NCBI RefSeq assembly: GCF_036075115.1
Contig: NZ_CP107958.1
Location: forward strand, 6,634,001 to 6,698,000
DNA: 64,000 nucleotides
From: Streptomyces sp. NBC_00377
GTDB taxonomy: Bacteria > Actinomycetota > Actinomycetes > Streptomycetales > Streptomycetaceae
Direction of reading: 5' to 3'
Within the stretch, counting starts at the first letter, position 1. Every line of letters starts with the position of its first letter. The translations under genes were made by a program, and so were the position numbers. A model generated the notes under the pieces. That model did no database searches. It had not been told where the DNA came from and saw nothing but the letters and a program-made list of their open reading frames with translations. Positions 8,410 through 16,529 of the stretch are shown here, piece by piece.

Positions 8410-9441
8410 TCAGACCTGGCCGGCCTTCTCCAGCGCCGAGCAGCAGGTGTCGACGATCAGTCGCGTCACCAGGTACGGGTCGACGTTGGCGTTCGGGCGG
8501 CGGTCCTCGATGTAGCCCTTGCCGTCCTTCTCGACCTGCCACGGGATACGGACCGAGGCGCCGCGGTTGGAGACGCCGTAGGAGTACTCGTTCCACGGGG
8601 CGGTCTCGTGCAGGCCGGTCAGACGGTCGTCGATGCCGGCGCCGTAGTGCTTGACGTGGTCGAGCGGCTTCGAGCCCTCACCGAGCGACTCGCACGCGGT
8701 GATGATGGCGTCGTAGCCCTCGCGCATCGCCTTGGTGGAGAAGTTGGTGTGGGCGCCGGCGCCGTTCCAGTCGCCCTTGACCGGCTTGGGGTCGAGGGTG
8801 GCGGAGACGCCGAAGTCCTCGGCGGTGCGGTAGAGCAGCCAGCGGGCCACCCACAGGTGGTCGGAGACCTCCAGCGGGGAGACCGGGCCGACCTGGAACT
8901 CCCACTGGCCGGGCATGACCTCGGCGTTGATGCCGGAGATCGCGAGGCCGGCGGCCAGACAGTTCTCGAGGTGCGCCTCGACGACCTCGCGGCCGAAGAT
9001 CTCGTCCGCGCCGACACCGCAGTAGTAGCCGCCCTGCGGGGCCGGGAAACCGCCCTTGGGGAAGCCGAGCGGGTAACCGTCCTGGAAGAAGGTGTACTCC
9101 TGCTCGATGCCGAAGATCGGCTCCTGCGCGGCGAACTTCTCGGACACCTCGGCGAGCGCGGCACGCGTGTTGGACTCGTGCGGCGTCATGTCGATGTCGA
9201 GGACCTCGCACAGGACGAGAACGTCGTCGCCGCCGCGGATCGGGTCGGGGCAGGTGAAGACCGGCTTGAGGACACGGTCCGAGGAGTGCCCCTCGGCCTG
9301 GTTCGTGGAGGACCCGTCGAAGCCCCAGATCCCCAGCGCGTCGAGACCGGCGGGCTCGCCCGCGATGATCTTCGTCTTGGAACGGAGCTTCGCCGTCGGC
9401 TGGGTGCCGTCGATCCAGATGTACTCAGCCTTGAAGGTCAC
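8410..9441 (-). CDS. glnII: Glutamine synthetase, eukaryotic-like type II
   Basis: Makes glutamine from glutamate, ammonia and ATP in the cytoplasm. The 343-residue length and sequence are those of the GSII family of Streptomyces, Frankia and rhizobia, not GSI. Visible hallmarks are the N-terminal beta-grasp start (VTFKAEYIWIDG), the GFDGSSTNQAEG loop, MPGQWEFQVGP, NGAGAHTNFSTKAMR and the C-terminal ASVRIPWQVEKDG. There is no adenylylation loop, so control is expected at transcription. The start is GTG at 9441 with AAGGAAG seven bases upstream. A four-half-site GlnR operator lies about 100 bp upstream and a terminator follows the stop, so it is probably monocistronic. Confidence 0.97.
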   Translation of the reverse strand: MTFKAEYIWIDGTQPTAKLRSKTKIIAGEPAGLDALGIWGFDGSSTNQAEGHSSDRVLKPVFTCPDPIRGGDDVLVLCEVLDIDMTPHESNTRAALAEVSEKFAAQEPIFGIEQEYTFFQDGYPLGFPKGGFPAPQGGYYCGVGADEIFGREVVEAHLENCLAAGLAISGINAEVMPGQWEFQVGPVSPLEVSDHLWVARWLLYRTAEDFGVSATLDPKPVKGDWNGAGAHTNFSTKAMREGYDAIITACESLGEGSKPLDHVKHYGAGIDDRLTGLHETAPWNEYSYGVSNRGASVRIPWQVEKDGKGYIEDRRPNANVDPYLVTRLIVDTCCSALEKAGQV

Positions 9442-9539
9442 GGGCCACTTCCTTCGGGGTGTGTCTGACGCACTTGCGGGTGCTGCGGCGCTGCGGCACT
9501 GGGGCGCCGCCTGTCTGCCCGGCAGCTTGTCAACAGGCG

Positions 9540-9577
9540 ATTTCCCGATCATTGCTCGAATGTGAACCCCGTGTTAC
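9540..9577 (-). promoter_or_regulatory. GlnR operator of glnII
   Basis: On the minus strand the sequence reads GTAAC-N6-TTCAC-N6-GCAAT-N6-GAAAT over 38 bp, centred ~115 bp before the glnII start. This matches the published Streptomyces GlnR layout of alternating GTnAC and GAAAC half-sites with 6-bp gaps, two perfect-spaced pairs one helical turn apart. Individual half-sites diverge, but the spacing is exact. GlnR control of glnII is established in S. coelicolor. Confidence 0.8.
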
Positions 9578-9734
9578 CTGGTGGTTCTGTGGTGCGGCTC
9601 ACGGTGTGAGCGCGCCGCCCCGGCCGGAAAGCGGCCGTTCGCGGACGCCGGCCGGGATGCGGGCGGAGAAGGGGGCGGGCTCGTATGCGATGGGGTTCCG
9701 CGCGCTTCCGCGCGCCGTGCACCCCGGAACGCGT

Positions 9735-9770
9735 CGGTCCTGCTGCCCGTGGCCGCGAGCAGCAGGACCG
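9735..9770. terminator. Intrinsic terminator after the DPBB-like secreted protein gene
   Basis: A perfect 12-bp stem (CGGTCCTGCTGC at 9735-9746, complement at 9759-9770) with a 12-base loop, 64 bp beyond the stop of the upstream minus-strand gene and before the glnII promoter. Confidence 0.65.
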
Positions 9771-9833
9771 GTGACACCTGGGAGGTGTGTGCCGGGGCGC
9801 CGCCGGCTCAGAGAAGAGTCCGGCAGCCGGGGT

Positions 9834-10535
9834 TCACCCCACCTTCTCGATCAGGGCCCGCCGGATCAGGAACTTGCCGGGCTCCCGGACCTGTTCGAAG
9901 GCCGCGTTGTTGAGCAGGGCGCAACTGCCGGAGACCGAGGTCACCTCGACGGTCGTGGACTTGTTGTTGTCCAGGTTGGTCACCCTGAGCTTGGTTCCCG
10001 CCGGGAACTGGTTGCTCGACGCGGCCGGTGCACCGCCCTCGCCGGAGAGCGTGACCGTGGAGCCGTTGCAGACCTGCTGCCCGGAGGCGGCACCGCCGCC
10101 GTTTCCCGCGTTCCCCGTGTTGCCCGCGTTGCCGGCCGGTGCGGAAGCGGCGGGCGCGGAGGCCGCCGGTGCGGAAGCGGCCTGCGAGGGCTGCGTCGCC
10201 TGGGAGCCCTGAGCCGACTCCCCAACGATGCACCCGGACGCCTGCTGCTGCACCTTGATCTGCGCGATGACCGCCTCGCGGTTGGCGATCCGGGCCGCGG
10301 ACTGCGCGTCCGGGTTCGCCTTCTGGCCCTCGATGAATTTCTGGTTGTTGCCGAGGGCTGTGGCCAGCCCCCCGCAGACGGTCGGGTCCCCGGCGGACAG
10401 CGTGTTGGCGTTCTGCGTGTCCTGCGAGGCGTTCGAGGTGGACGCCATTGCGAAGGCCCCGGCGCCCGCCACCGCCGCGGCGCTGACGAGCAGCGCGATC
10501 TTCTTCTTCGTACCGAGAGTTCTCCTGCGCGACAT
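9834..10535 (-). CDS. Secreted protein with RlpA-like double-psi beta-barrel C-terminus
   Basis: A 233-residue exported protein. An N-terminal signal (MSRRRTLGTKKK followed by a hydrophobic alanine stretch) precedes a helical hairpin lying between two cysteines (PTVCGG and QASGCIVG). A linker of PAASAPA and GNAGN repeats joins it to the C-terminal ~80 residues, where AGTKLRVTNLDNNKSTTVEV and LLNNAAFEQV resemble the double-psi barrel of RlpA and expansin-type proteins. The acidic residues usual in active barrels are not obvious. ATG 10535 follows AGGAGG. A role at the cell wall is inference. The cysteine-bracketed helical region recalls that of the DUF1996 protein at 2548-4137. Confidence 0.8.
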   Translation of the reverse strand: MSRRRTLGTKKKIALLVSAAAVAGAGAFAMASTSNASQDTQNANTLSAGDPTVCGGLATALGNNQKFIEGQKANPDAQSAARIANREAVIAQIKVQQQASGCIVGESAQGSQATQPSQAASAPAASAPAASAPAGNAGNTGNAGNGGGAASGQQVCNGSTVTLSGEGGAPAASSNQFPAGTKLRVTNLDNNKSTTVEVTSVSGSCALLNNAAFEQVREPGKFLIRRALIEKVG

Positions 10536-10663
10536 GCGCGCCTCCTGAGGGATAGGGGAACGTACGCCGGTATGTACGAGATACCGAACGAAGCTACTCA
10601 GCGGTCACCGATGCCAATCGAAGTGGCGTGCGTCACACCGGAGTCGGCGGCGGGTGGTCGCGG

Positions 10664-11464
10664 TCAGCTCCTCCCGTCCTCGTAGGCCACCACGGTGTCG
10701 TTGACGTGCTGGAGCAACCCCTCCGCCTGGGCGGTGAGTTCGGCCTCTCCCGTTTCCGAGCCGTCACTCCACTGCCCGTTCGCGAACACCACCGACCGGA
10801 CGGTCATCGTCCGCCGGAAGACCCCGGCCGAACCCGGCGGCACCGTCGGCAGACCGGCCCGCGGGGGCGGATCCAGCGAGACCACCTGATAGGTGACCGG
10901 GTCCATGGAGGACATCATGAACACGCGTGAGGCGTCCTGCACCCGCTCGAAGCTCAGCACGGTGACCGTCACCTGGGAGCGCCGCGCGGCGTCCGTGAAC
11001 AGTGCCGCCGTCGACCGGACGCATTCCCCGCCCTGTTCGATCAGCTGGGCCAGTTCGGGCGACATGCCCCGGGCGCAGTCGATGGTGGTGGCCAGGTCGA
11101 CGCGCGCGTACCGGGAGCCGTCCTGGAGCCGGACGCTCGTCGAGGGGAAAGCCTGCTCCGGCCGGATGACCGGGCGGGCCAGGAGCGAGGGCAGTGTGCT
11201 CGGGGCGTCGGACGGGAGGCTCGCGTCCACGGACGGGACGGCCGCGAGGCCCGAGGCGGCCGCGGTCGTCGCCGACGCGGTCACCGGGGGAGCGGACACG
11301 TGCCGGTCGGCGTCGCCCCCGTCCTCGATCAGCACGGCGCCGACGGCGACGGCGGTGACGAGGACCGCGCCCGTCCAGGCGGTCGTCGTCCGCCCGGTCC
11401 GCCGACGCCGCCGTATGCGCTCCTGCTCGGGAACGAACCCGAGTCCTTGATCACCGAAGGTCAT
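10664..11464 (-). CDS. Membrane-anchored protein of unknown function
   Basis: About 266 residues from ATG 11464. It has a short cytoplasmic start with an Arg-rich patch (RIRRRRRTGR), one membrane segment (~28-46), a Pro/Ser/Ala-rich spacer, then an outer domain of ~170 residues with two cysteines (TTIDCARG and GGECVRS). The domain is reminiscent of secreted actinobacterial proteins with an alpha/beta sandwich, but I recognise no family. The ribosome site is poor, and a start at 11515 is also open. Confidence 0.75.
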   Translation of the reverse strand: MTFGDQGLGFVPEQERIRRRRRTGRTTTAWTGAVLVTAVAVGAVLIEDGGDADRHVSAPPVTASATTAAASGLAAVPSVDASLPSDAPSTLPSLLARPVIRPEQAFPSTSVRLQDGSRYARVDLATTIDCARGMSPELAQLIEQGGECVRSTAALFTDAARRSQVTVTVLSFERVQDASRVFMMSSMDPVTYQVVSLDPPPRAGLPTVPPGSAGVFRRTMTVRSVVFANGQWSDGSETGEAELTAQAEGLLQHVNDTVVAYEDGRS

Positions 11465-11530
11465 GGCGGCGGAGGGTAGCAGCGTCCGGCACGCCGACTC
11501 CCGCCGCCGGACCAACCGTCGGCTTCCCGG

Positions 11531-11890
11531 CTAACGGGACAGAGCGTCCCGTACGGCCTCGTCCGTGCGGGCCACCAGCGCGGTGCCGTCGTCCGCCGTG
11601 ATGATCGGGCGCTGGATGAGCCGGGGATGCGCGGCGAGCGCGGTGATCCAGCGTCCGCGCGTGTCCGCGTCCCGCGCCCAGTCCTTCAGGCCGAGTTCCG
11701 CGGCCTCGGCCTCCTGGGTGCGGGTGATGTCCCAGGGCTCCAGACCGAGGCGGTCGAGCACCGCACCGATCTCGTCCTCGCTCGGCACGTCCTCCAGGTA
11801 GCGGCGGACGGTGTAGTCGGCGCCCTCGGCGTCGAGGAGTGTGAGGGCGCTGCGGCACTTGGAACAGGCGGGGTTGATCCAGATCTCCAT
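11531..11890 (-). CDS. ArsC/Spx-family thioredoxin-fold protein (arsenate-reductase-like)
   Basis: A 119-residue ArsC-family protein starting at ATG 11890 (MEIWINPACSKCRSA). The CxxC pair at Cys9/Cys12 corresponds to the redox site of Spx-like and glutaredoxin-dependent arsenate reductases. The conserved RYLEDVPSEDEI and RPIITADDG segments with the RPI motif are present. No ars operon, arsenite exporter or ArsR is nearby, so the physiological substrate may not be arsenate. It is best called an ArsC-family reductase. Confidence 0.85.
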   Translation of the reverse strand: MEIWINPACSKCRSALTLLDAEGADYTVRRYLEDVPSEDEIGAVLDRLGLEPWDITRTQEAEAAELGLKDWARDADTRGRWITALAAHPRLIQRPIITADDGTALVARTDEAVRDALSR

Positions 11891-12031
11891 GCCATACACG
11901 GTAGCGGTCGAAGGGGCCGAAAGGCCTTGTGATCAGGGGCGTTTGTCAGTGGTGGACGGTAGAATAGAAGCAGTGTTCGAGGGTTCGCCGGAGGTTCCGG
12001 ACCGGGCCCTGACCGCGACAGGAGGATGCCT

Positions 12032-12346
12032 GTGCCCGCTGCCGCACTGAAGCCGAAGCCGTTGCCGACCCAGTCCACCGCCAAGCGTTCCGTGCAGCTC
12101 GATCTGCCCTATGTGCCCGTCGACAAGCGGCCGTTGCCGCCCGGGCGACCGCGCGAGTGGTACGTCATGCACAACCGCCGCCTCAAGGCCATGCGTCTGG
12201 CGATCGCCCTGCTCGACCTGGGCGTGTATATGCCGAACCAGGCCCGCAACGAGAAGATCCGCAGCACGGCGCAGCTGATCGGCGTGCACGCGCCGTCGGA
12301 CACCACGTGCCACATGGTGCGGGCGCTGCTGCGGTACAGCCGGTGA
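12032..12346 (+). CDS. Conserved small basic protein of unknown function
   Basis: 104 residues. GTG 12032 is preferred because AGGAGG ends six bases upstream; the in-frame ATG at 12026 directly abuts that ribosome site. The sequence has a Pro/Lys N-terminus (PAAALKPKPLPTQ), a motif GRPREWYVMHNRRLKAMRLA and a helical C-terminus ending VRALLRYSR. It looks like a cytoplasmic nucleic-acid- or protein-binding factor, but I do not recognise a characterised homologue. A strong hairpin follows the stop. Confidence 0.8.
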   Translation: MPAAALKPKPLPTQSTAKRSVQLDLPYVPVDKRPLPPGRPREWYVMHNRRLKAMRLAIALLDLGVYMPNQARNEKIRSTAQLIGVHAPSDTTCHMVRALLRYSR

Positions 12347-12350
12347 GGCG

Positions 12351-12388
12351 GGCGCCGGGTGCCGTCGTGCGTGACGGCGCCCGGCGCC
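12351..12388. terminator. Intrinsic terminator
   Basis: A 16-bp stem (12351-12366 with 12373-12388, one G-T wobble) and a 6-base loop, immediately after the stop of the plus-strand small basic protein. It also serves the end of the convergent winged-helix gene. Confidence 0.8.
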
Positions 12389-12504
12389 TGTGGCCGGTGT
12401 CCGCGCCGGTGAGCCGGGTCCGCCGCGGTGGCCGGTGTCCCACACCGCGGGTCCGGGCGCCGGCTCCTCGTCTCGCGCGCCGCCGTGCGGCCCCCGCAGG
12501 ACGG

Positions 12505-13701
12505 TCACCTCACCAACTCCTTCTCCACCGGTGTCCGGAACCTCGGCGTCACCCTGGTGGTCCCCAGCCACCCCGCCAACCGCTCGGCCTCCGCCCCGAT
12601 CGCCGCCTCCGCCCCGCCGCCCACGCCGTCGTCGGCCAGGATCCGCCAGACGATCTCGCCGTCGGCCCGCTGGGCCCAACCCCCCACCACCCGCCCGTTC
12701 CACCACACCGTCGGGCCCACGTTCCCGCTGTAGTCGAACAACTGGGGGCGCAGCTCCGGGGCCAGATACCAGTCCCGGCCCTGCCAGCCCATCGCCGTGG
12801 GATCGAGAGCGGGCAGCAGGGCCGCCCACGGCTGAGCCGGGGCGGACACCGCGTCCACGTCGTCCTCGACGACGTACCCCGTCCCCTCGTCCAGGGTCAC
12901 CGCCCGCGCCCCGATCGCCTTCAGCGCCCGGCGGACGTCCGTCACCCGCCAGCCCGTCCACCACTTCAGGTCGGCCTCCGTGGCCGGGCCGCACGCCGTC
13001 AGCCAGTGCCGCAGCAGGTCCGACTGGGCCTGCTCCACGGGCAGTTCGGCGTGCTCGGGAGCGAGGGCCCAGCGGAACTGGCTCGACGTCCACGAGCCCA
13101 GGGGGCGCCCCCTGACCACCTTGCCCTCCACCCCCAGCACCCTCAGCAGCCGTGTCACGACGGTGTGGACGCCTTCGTAGGGCTTGCCCGCCGCGTACAC
13201 GAACTGCTCCCGCAGACGCGGTTCCTCCCGGGCCAGTTCGGCCGCGGTCGCCTGGCCGAGCCGGCCCAGAGCGGCCAGCGCCGACTCCTCGACCTCCTTC
13301 AGCCAGCCCGCGTCCGGTGCGCCAGCCTTCGCCATGTCCTTCACCAGGCCGGCCCGCTCCCGCGCGGCGACCGCGAGGCCGGTCGAGGCGTGCACGACCG
13401 CCGTGGACCCCGTGGGGAACACGAAGACGGTGTGCCGCATGCCGTGCATCCGCACCAGGCTCCGGTCCGCGTACAGCGCGCGGTCGGTCTCCGGCACCGT
13501 CGCCGCCGGGTCGGCGAGGCGGGCGCCGACCGCCAGATACACCGTCGCCGGGTCCGAGCCGTGCAGGGCGAGCAGCGCGTCCGCCACCGCCTCGGGTGTC
13601 GCGACCCGCGCCTGCGGGGCCAGCCGGTGCCGCAGGGCCAGCCGCGCCCGCCGCTCCTGGGCATCGATGTACCGCACCCCGTCGCCCGTCCCGTCGCCCA
13701 T
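12505..13701 (-). CDS. Winged-helix DNA-binding protein, AlkZ-like (HTH_42)
   Basis: A 398-residue protein of the HTH_42 family, which includes AlkZ-type DNA glycosylases that excise bulky alkylated bases, and regulators of unknown role. It contains the family's tandem winged-helix body, the WTSSQFRWA segment and the C-terminal NVGPTVWWNGRVVGGW motif. The catalytic loop region reads LALHGSDPATVYL near 44-56; the QxQ pair of classical AlkZ is not there, so activity is uncertain. ATG 13701 follows GGAGG at good spacing. An open frame continues to 13749 but lacks a ribosome site. Confidence 0.8.
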   Translation of the reverse strand: MGDGTGDGVRYIDAQERRARLALRHRLAPQARVATPEAVADALLALHGSDPATVYLAVGARLADPAATVPETDRALYADRSLVRMHGMRHTVFVFPTGSTAVVHASTGLAVAARERAGLVKDMAKAGAPDAGWLKEVEESALAALGRLGQATAAELAREEPRLREQFVYAAGKPYEGVHTVVTRLLRVLGVEGKVVRGRPLGSWTSSQFRWALAPEHAELPVEQAQSDLLRHWLTACGPATEADLKWWTGWRVTDVRRALKAIGARAVTLDEGTGYVVEDDVDAVSAPAQPWAALLPALDPTAMGWQGRDWYLAPELRPQLFDYSGNVGPTVWWNGRVVGGWAQRADGEIVWRILADDGVGGGAEAAIGAEAERLAGWLGTTRVTPRFRTPVEKELVR

Positions 13702-13975
13702 CCCGGCCTCCACCCGTCCTCGCCTCGTCGCGCTGTCGCCGTCCGGCACTCGTCCCTGTCCGCATCCTCTCCGACCCCACTGACAATCGGCCCCGCCTCC
13801 CGTGACGGCCGACGCCCCGCCTCGGCGCCCCCTGGCCGCCGAGGCCGACTGTCATCACCCGTTCGGCCTACCCGGCATGCGGCCGGCCCCCTGCCGCCCT
13901 TCACTGCGAACAGGGGCCGCAGACGCCGCGAAGTACCGAGAACCGGGAGGCGATCGTGGTGCGGAGACGACGCGC

Positions 13976-15316
13976 ATGACCACCCCCGCCGACCGTGCCC
14001 GGCGCGGCAGGGACGCCCGTAAGCGCGTCCCCCGTTCCGCCCACGCCGTCTGGATCCCGTCCGTCGACCGGCCCGATCCCGTGGCCCTGCTGGAGCGGCA
14101 GGGCCGCGACCGGCTGCCCGAGCTGCTGCCGATCCGGTACGGGCGGATGGCCGCCTCGCCCTTCGCGTTCCTGCGCGGCTCGGTCGCCGTGATGGCCGCC
14201 GACCTGGCGTCGCAGCCGCACACCGGACTGACTGTGCAACTGTGCGGCGACCCCCACCTGCTCAACTTCGGGCTGTACGCCTCCCCCGAGCGGGCGCTCC
14301 TCTTCGACCTCAACGACTTCGACGAGACGTTCCCCGGGCCCTTCGAATGGGACGTCAAACGGCTCGCGGCCTCCGTCGCCGTGGCCGCCCGGGAGAACGG
14401 ACACCCCGAGCCGAGGGTGCGGCGCGCCGCACTGGAGGCCGTGGCCGCCTACCGCACCGCCATGCGGCGACTGTCCCGGCTCGACGAGCTCGCCGTCTGG
14501 TACGAGCGCATCGACGCCGAGCGGCTGCTGCCCCTGCTGCGTTCCGCCCGGCACCGCGGACGGGACGGGGCCAGCCTCACCCGGGCCCGCCGCCGCACCA
14601 GCCTCCTGGCCCTGCACAAACTCACGGAGGTCGTCGACGGGCGCCGCCGCATCATCCACGACCCACCGCTGATCGAACCCGCCGGCGCCTCCGACAGCGC
14701 CGCCCTGCGCAAGATCTTCAGCGACTACCGTTCCACCCTCGCCGGGGAGCCCCGACTGCTGCTGGAGCGCTACCGCTTCGTCGACGCCGCCCGCAAGGTC
14801 GTCGGCGTCGGCAGCGTCGGCACCCGCTGTTTCATCGTGCTGCTCGCCGGGCGCGACACCGACGATCCGCTGCTCCTCCAGATCAAGGAGGCCCGCGCGT
14901 CCGTCCTGGAGGAACACCTGCCGCACGGCCCCTACGTCCACCCCGGTCACCGGGTGGTCGCCGGGCAGCGGCTGCTCCAGGCCGCCGGGGACGTCTTCCT
15001 GGGCTGGATGACCGGGCCCCAGGGCCGCGCGTTCTACTGGCGTCAGCTGCGCGATCTGAAGGGCGCCGCCGGCGTCGCCGGGATGTCCCCGGCCGAGCTC
15101 ACGGCCTACGCCCGGCTCTGCGGAACCGCCCTGGCCCGCGCCCACGCCCGCTCCGGCGACCGCATCGCCATCGCCGGCTACCTCGGTGGCGCCGACACCT
15201 TCGAACGCGCCGTCGCCGACTTCGCCCTGGCCTACGCCGACCGGACCACCGCCGACCACGCGGTGCTGGGCGCGGCGGTCGCGGCGGGCGTGGTGCGCGC
15301 GGCCCCGGGCGTCTGA
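13976..15316 (+). CDS. DUF2252 family protein
   Basis: 446 residues matching DUF2252, a family with a protein-kinase/aminoglycoside-phosphotransferase-like fold. Visible signatures are QLCGDPHLLNFG (catalytic-loop-like, with D-x-H-x-x-N), LFDLNDFDET and WDVKRLAAS near 85-130, and GDVFLGWMTG and FYWRQLRDLKG toward the C-terminus. The ATG is at 13976 with GGAG about ten bases upstream; an open extension to 13802 is not favoured. The substrate is unknown. It stands alone between the divergent winged-helix gene and a small membrane protein. Confidence 0.88.
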   Translation: MTTPADRARRGRDARKRVPRSAHAVWIPSVDRPDPVALLERQGRDRLPELLPIRYGRMAASPFAFLRGSVAVMAADLASQPHTGLTVQLCGDPHLLNFGLYASPERALLFDLNDFDETFPGPFEWDVKRLAASVAVAARENGHPEPRVRRAALEAVAAYRTAMRRLSRLDELAVWYERIDAERLLPLLRSARHRGRDGASLTRARRRTSLLALHKLTEVVDGRRRIIHDPPLIEPAGASDSAALRKIFSDYRSTLAGEPRLLLERYRFVDAARKVVGVGSVGTRCFIVLLAGRDTDDPLLLQIKEARASVLEEHLPHGPYVHPGHRVVAGQRLLQAAGDVFLGWMTGPQGRAFYWRQLRDLKGAAGVAGMSPAELTAYARLCGTALARAHARSGDRIAIAGYLGGADTFERAVADFALAYADRTTADHAVLGAAVAAGVVRAAPGV

Positions 15317-15364
15317 CCACCGGCTGCCACCGGGCCGGTGAGGACGGCGTCCTCACCCCTTCCC

Positions 15365-15444
15365 GCCCGTCCGGGCAACGGGGCCGGACCCGCCCGTCCC
15401 TGAAACGGGGCCGGATCCCCGCCCGTCCGGGCAACGGGGCCGGA
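15365..15444. repeat. Three short direct repeats
   Basis: Three near-identical 24-bp copies based on GCCCGTCCGGGCAACGGGGC(CGGA) at 15365-15388, 15392-15415 (two changes plus CTGAAA) and 15421-15444. They lie in the gap after the DUF2252 gene. Each copy contains a small CCCG/CGGG inverted pair and could fold. Confidence 0.8.
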
Positions 15445-15614
15445 TCGCCGGATCGCCGGTGCGCTCCCGTTCACTCACGGAGCCCGCCGCGCCCGGCTCC
15501 GGGGCCCCGGAAAAGGAGATGCACGGTGAGTGACGGATTCCGTACGCTGGAGACGCCCACCCGCCCCCACCACCACGCTCAGTAGTCGTTCCTGCCCAGG
15601 AAAGGAGGCACACC

Positions 15615-15902
15615 ATGGGTACCGTCGTTCTCTCCGGGGCCGTCGTCCTGGTGGTCCTGGGATTCGGAAACCCGCTCTACTGGCTCGCCGCGGCCGGCGT
15701 CCTGTTCCTGTACGTGCGATACGGGCTCGGCTCGTCCGCACCGTCCGCCGGGTCCACGGGCCCCGCGCCGAGTGCGGCCCCCGCGCCGACGACGTACAAG
15801 GCATACCGTGACCGCCGGGACAAGCAGGCCAAGTGGGAGCGTCGCTACCGTCGCGAGCGCCCCATGGAGTCCCGCCGTCAGGAGCGCGAGCGCGGCAAGT
15901 AG
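15615..15902 (+). CDS. Small membrane protein with basic tail
   Basis: 95 residues, ATG 15615 with a strong AGGAAAGGAGG site. Two close hydrophobic stretches (TVVLSGAVVLVVLGFGNP and LYWLAAAGVLFLYVRYG) cover ~3-37. A Ser/Pro/Ala spacer and a highly charged C-terminus (YRDRRDKQAKWERRYRRER) follow. The layout is typical of a tail-exposed inner-membrane protein. No function is recognised. It converges on pspAB with only 19 bp between. Confidence 0.8.
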   Translation: MGTVVLSGAVVLVVLGFGNPLYWLAAAGVLFLYVRYGLGSSAPSAGSTGPAPSAAPAPTTYKAYRDRRDKQAKWERRYRRERPMESRRQERERGK

Positions 15903-15921
15903 GACCGCCGGGCGGATCCGC

Positions 15922-16527
15922 CTAAAGGCCGGGGGCTCCCCAGACCGGGAACCAACGGCTCAGGTCCTGCTCGATCCGCAGTTCGCCCGCGAGGGCGGCC
16001 CGCACCTGCAACTCCAGTGCGCTGTCGCGCCGCTGCCCCGGACCGGGCAGCGGCGCGAACGGATAGTACGAACCCCGTTTGTACAGGTACACGAGCGCCA
16101 GCCGCCGTCCGCCCGCCGCCTGTCCGGCGGCCCGCTGTTCCTCGAACCCGGCCAGCGAGCACAGCAGTTGCGGCCCGAAACCGTTGACCTCCATCGCGCT
16201 GTTCACCGCGTGCAGATCGTTGACCAGCTGCGGCAACTGGTCGGGGGCTCGCTGCGAGACCAGCCAGGAGTAGCCGTAGTCGTCGCGCACCAGCCGCACC
16301 GGGGGACCGGTGCGCTCGGTGTCCGCGTCGAGGAGGGCCTGGACCTCGCGGTGCGTCTGCTCGAAGGCCGAACCCTCGACGGTCGCGAAGCACACGGCAC
16401 CCTGCCCGGTCGGGGTGAACCCGGCCGCCGCCTCCAGCGTCACCGCCGCCGAGGGCAGCGCGAACAGCCGGTCCAGGTCGGGTACGCCCGGCTTGGTCCG
16501 GCCGAGCAGGATGTCCAGCAGCCCCAT
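15922..16527 (-). CDS. pspAB: PspA-associated protein PspAB
   Basis: A 201-residue soluble protein starting MGLLDILLGRTKP, the characteristic N-terminus of the PspAB family, which pairs with HtpX in actinobacteria. The core contains GFTPTGQGAVCFATVEG, LVRDDYGYSWLV and LVYLYKRGSYYPFAP. The gene begins 2 bp after the htpX stop, so the two are co-transcribed and probably translationally coupled. It likely contributes to membrane-stress proteolysis with HtpX. The classical Psp genes lie ~38 kb away at 54.9-56.0 kb. Confidence 0.85.
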   Translation of the reverse strand: MGLLDILLGRTKPGVPDLDRLFALPSAAVTLEAAAGFTPTGQGAVCFATVEGSAFEQTHREVQALLDADTERTGPPVRLVRDDYGYSWLVSQRAPDQLPQLVNDLHAVNSAMEVNGFGPQLLCSLAGFEEQRAAGQAAGGRRLALVYLYKRGSYYPFAPLPGPGQRRDSALELQVRAALAGELRIEQDLSRWFPVWGAPGL

Positions 16528-16529
16528 GA

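Noticed and set aside
11937..11965. Sigma-70 promoter (TTGTCA and TAGAAT) before the 104-aa basic protein
   Set aside because: The two boxes are only ~11 bp apart, too close for a functional pair. TAGAAT alone may still be a -10.
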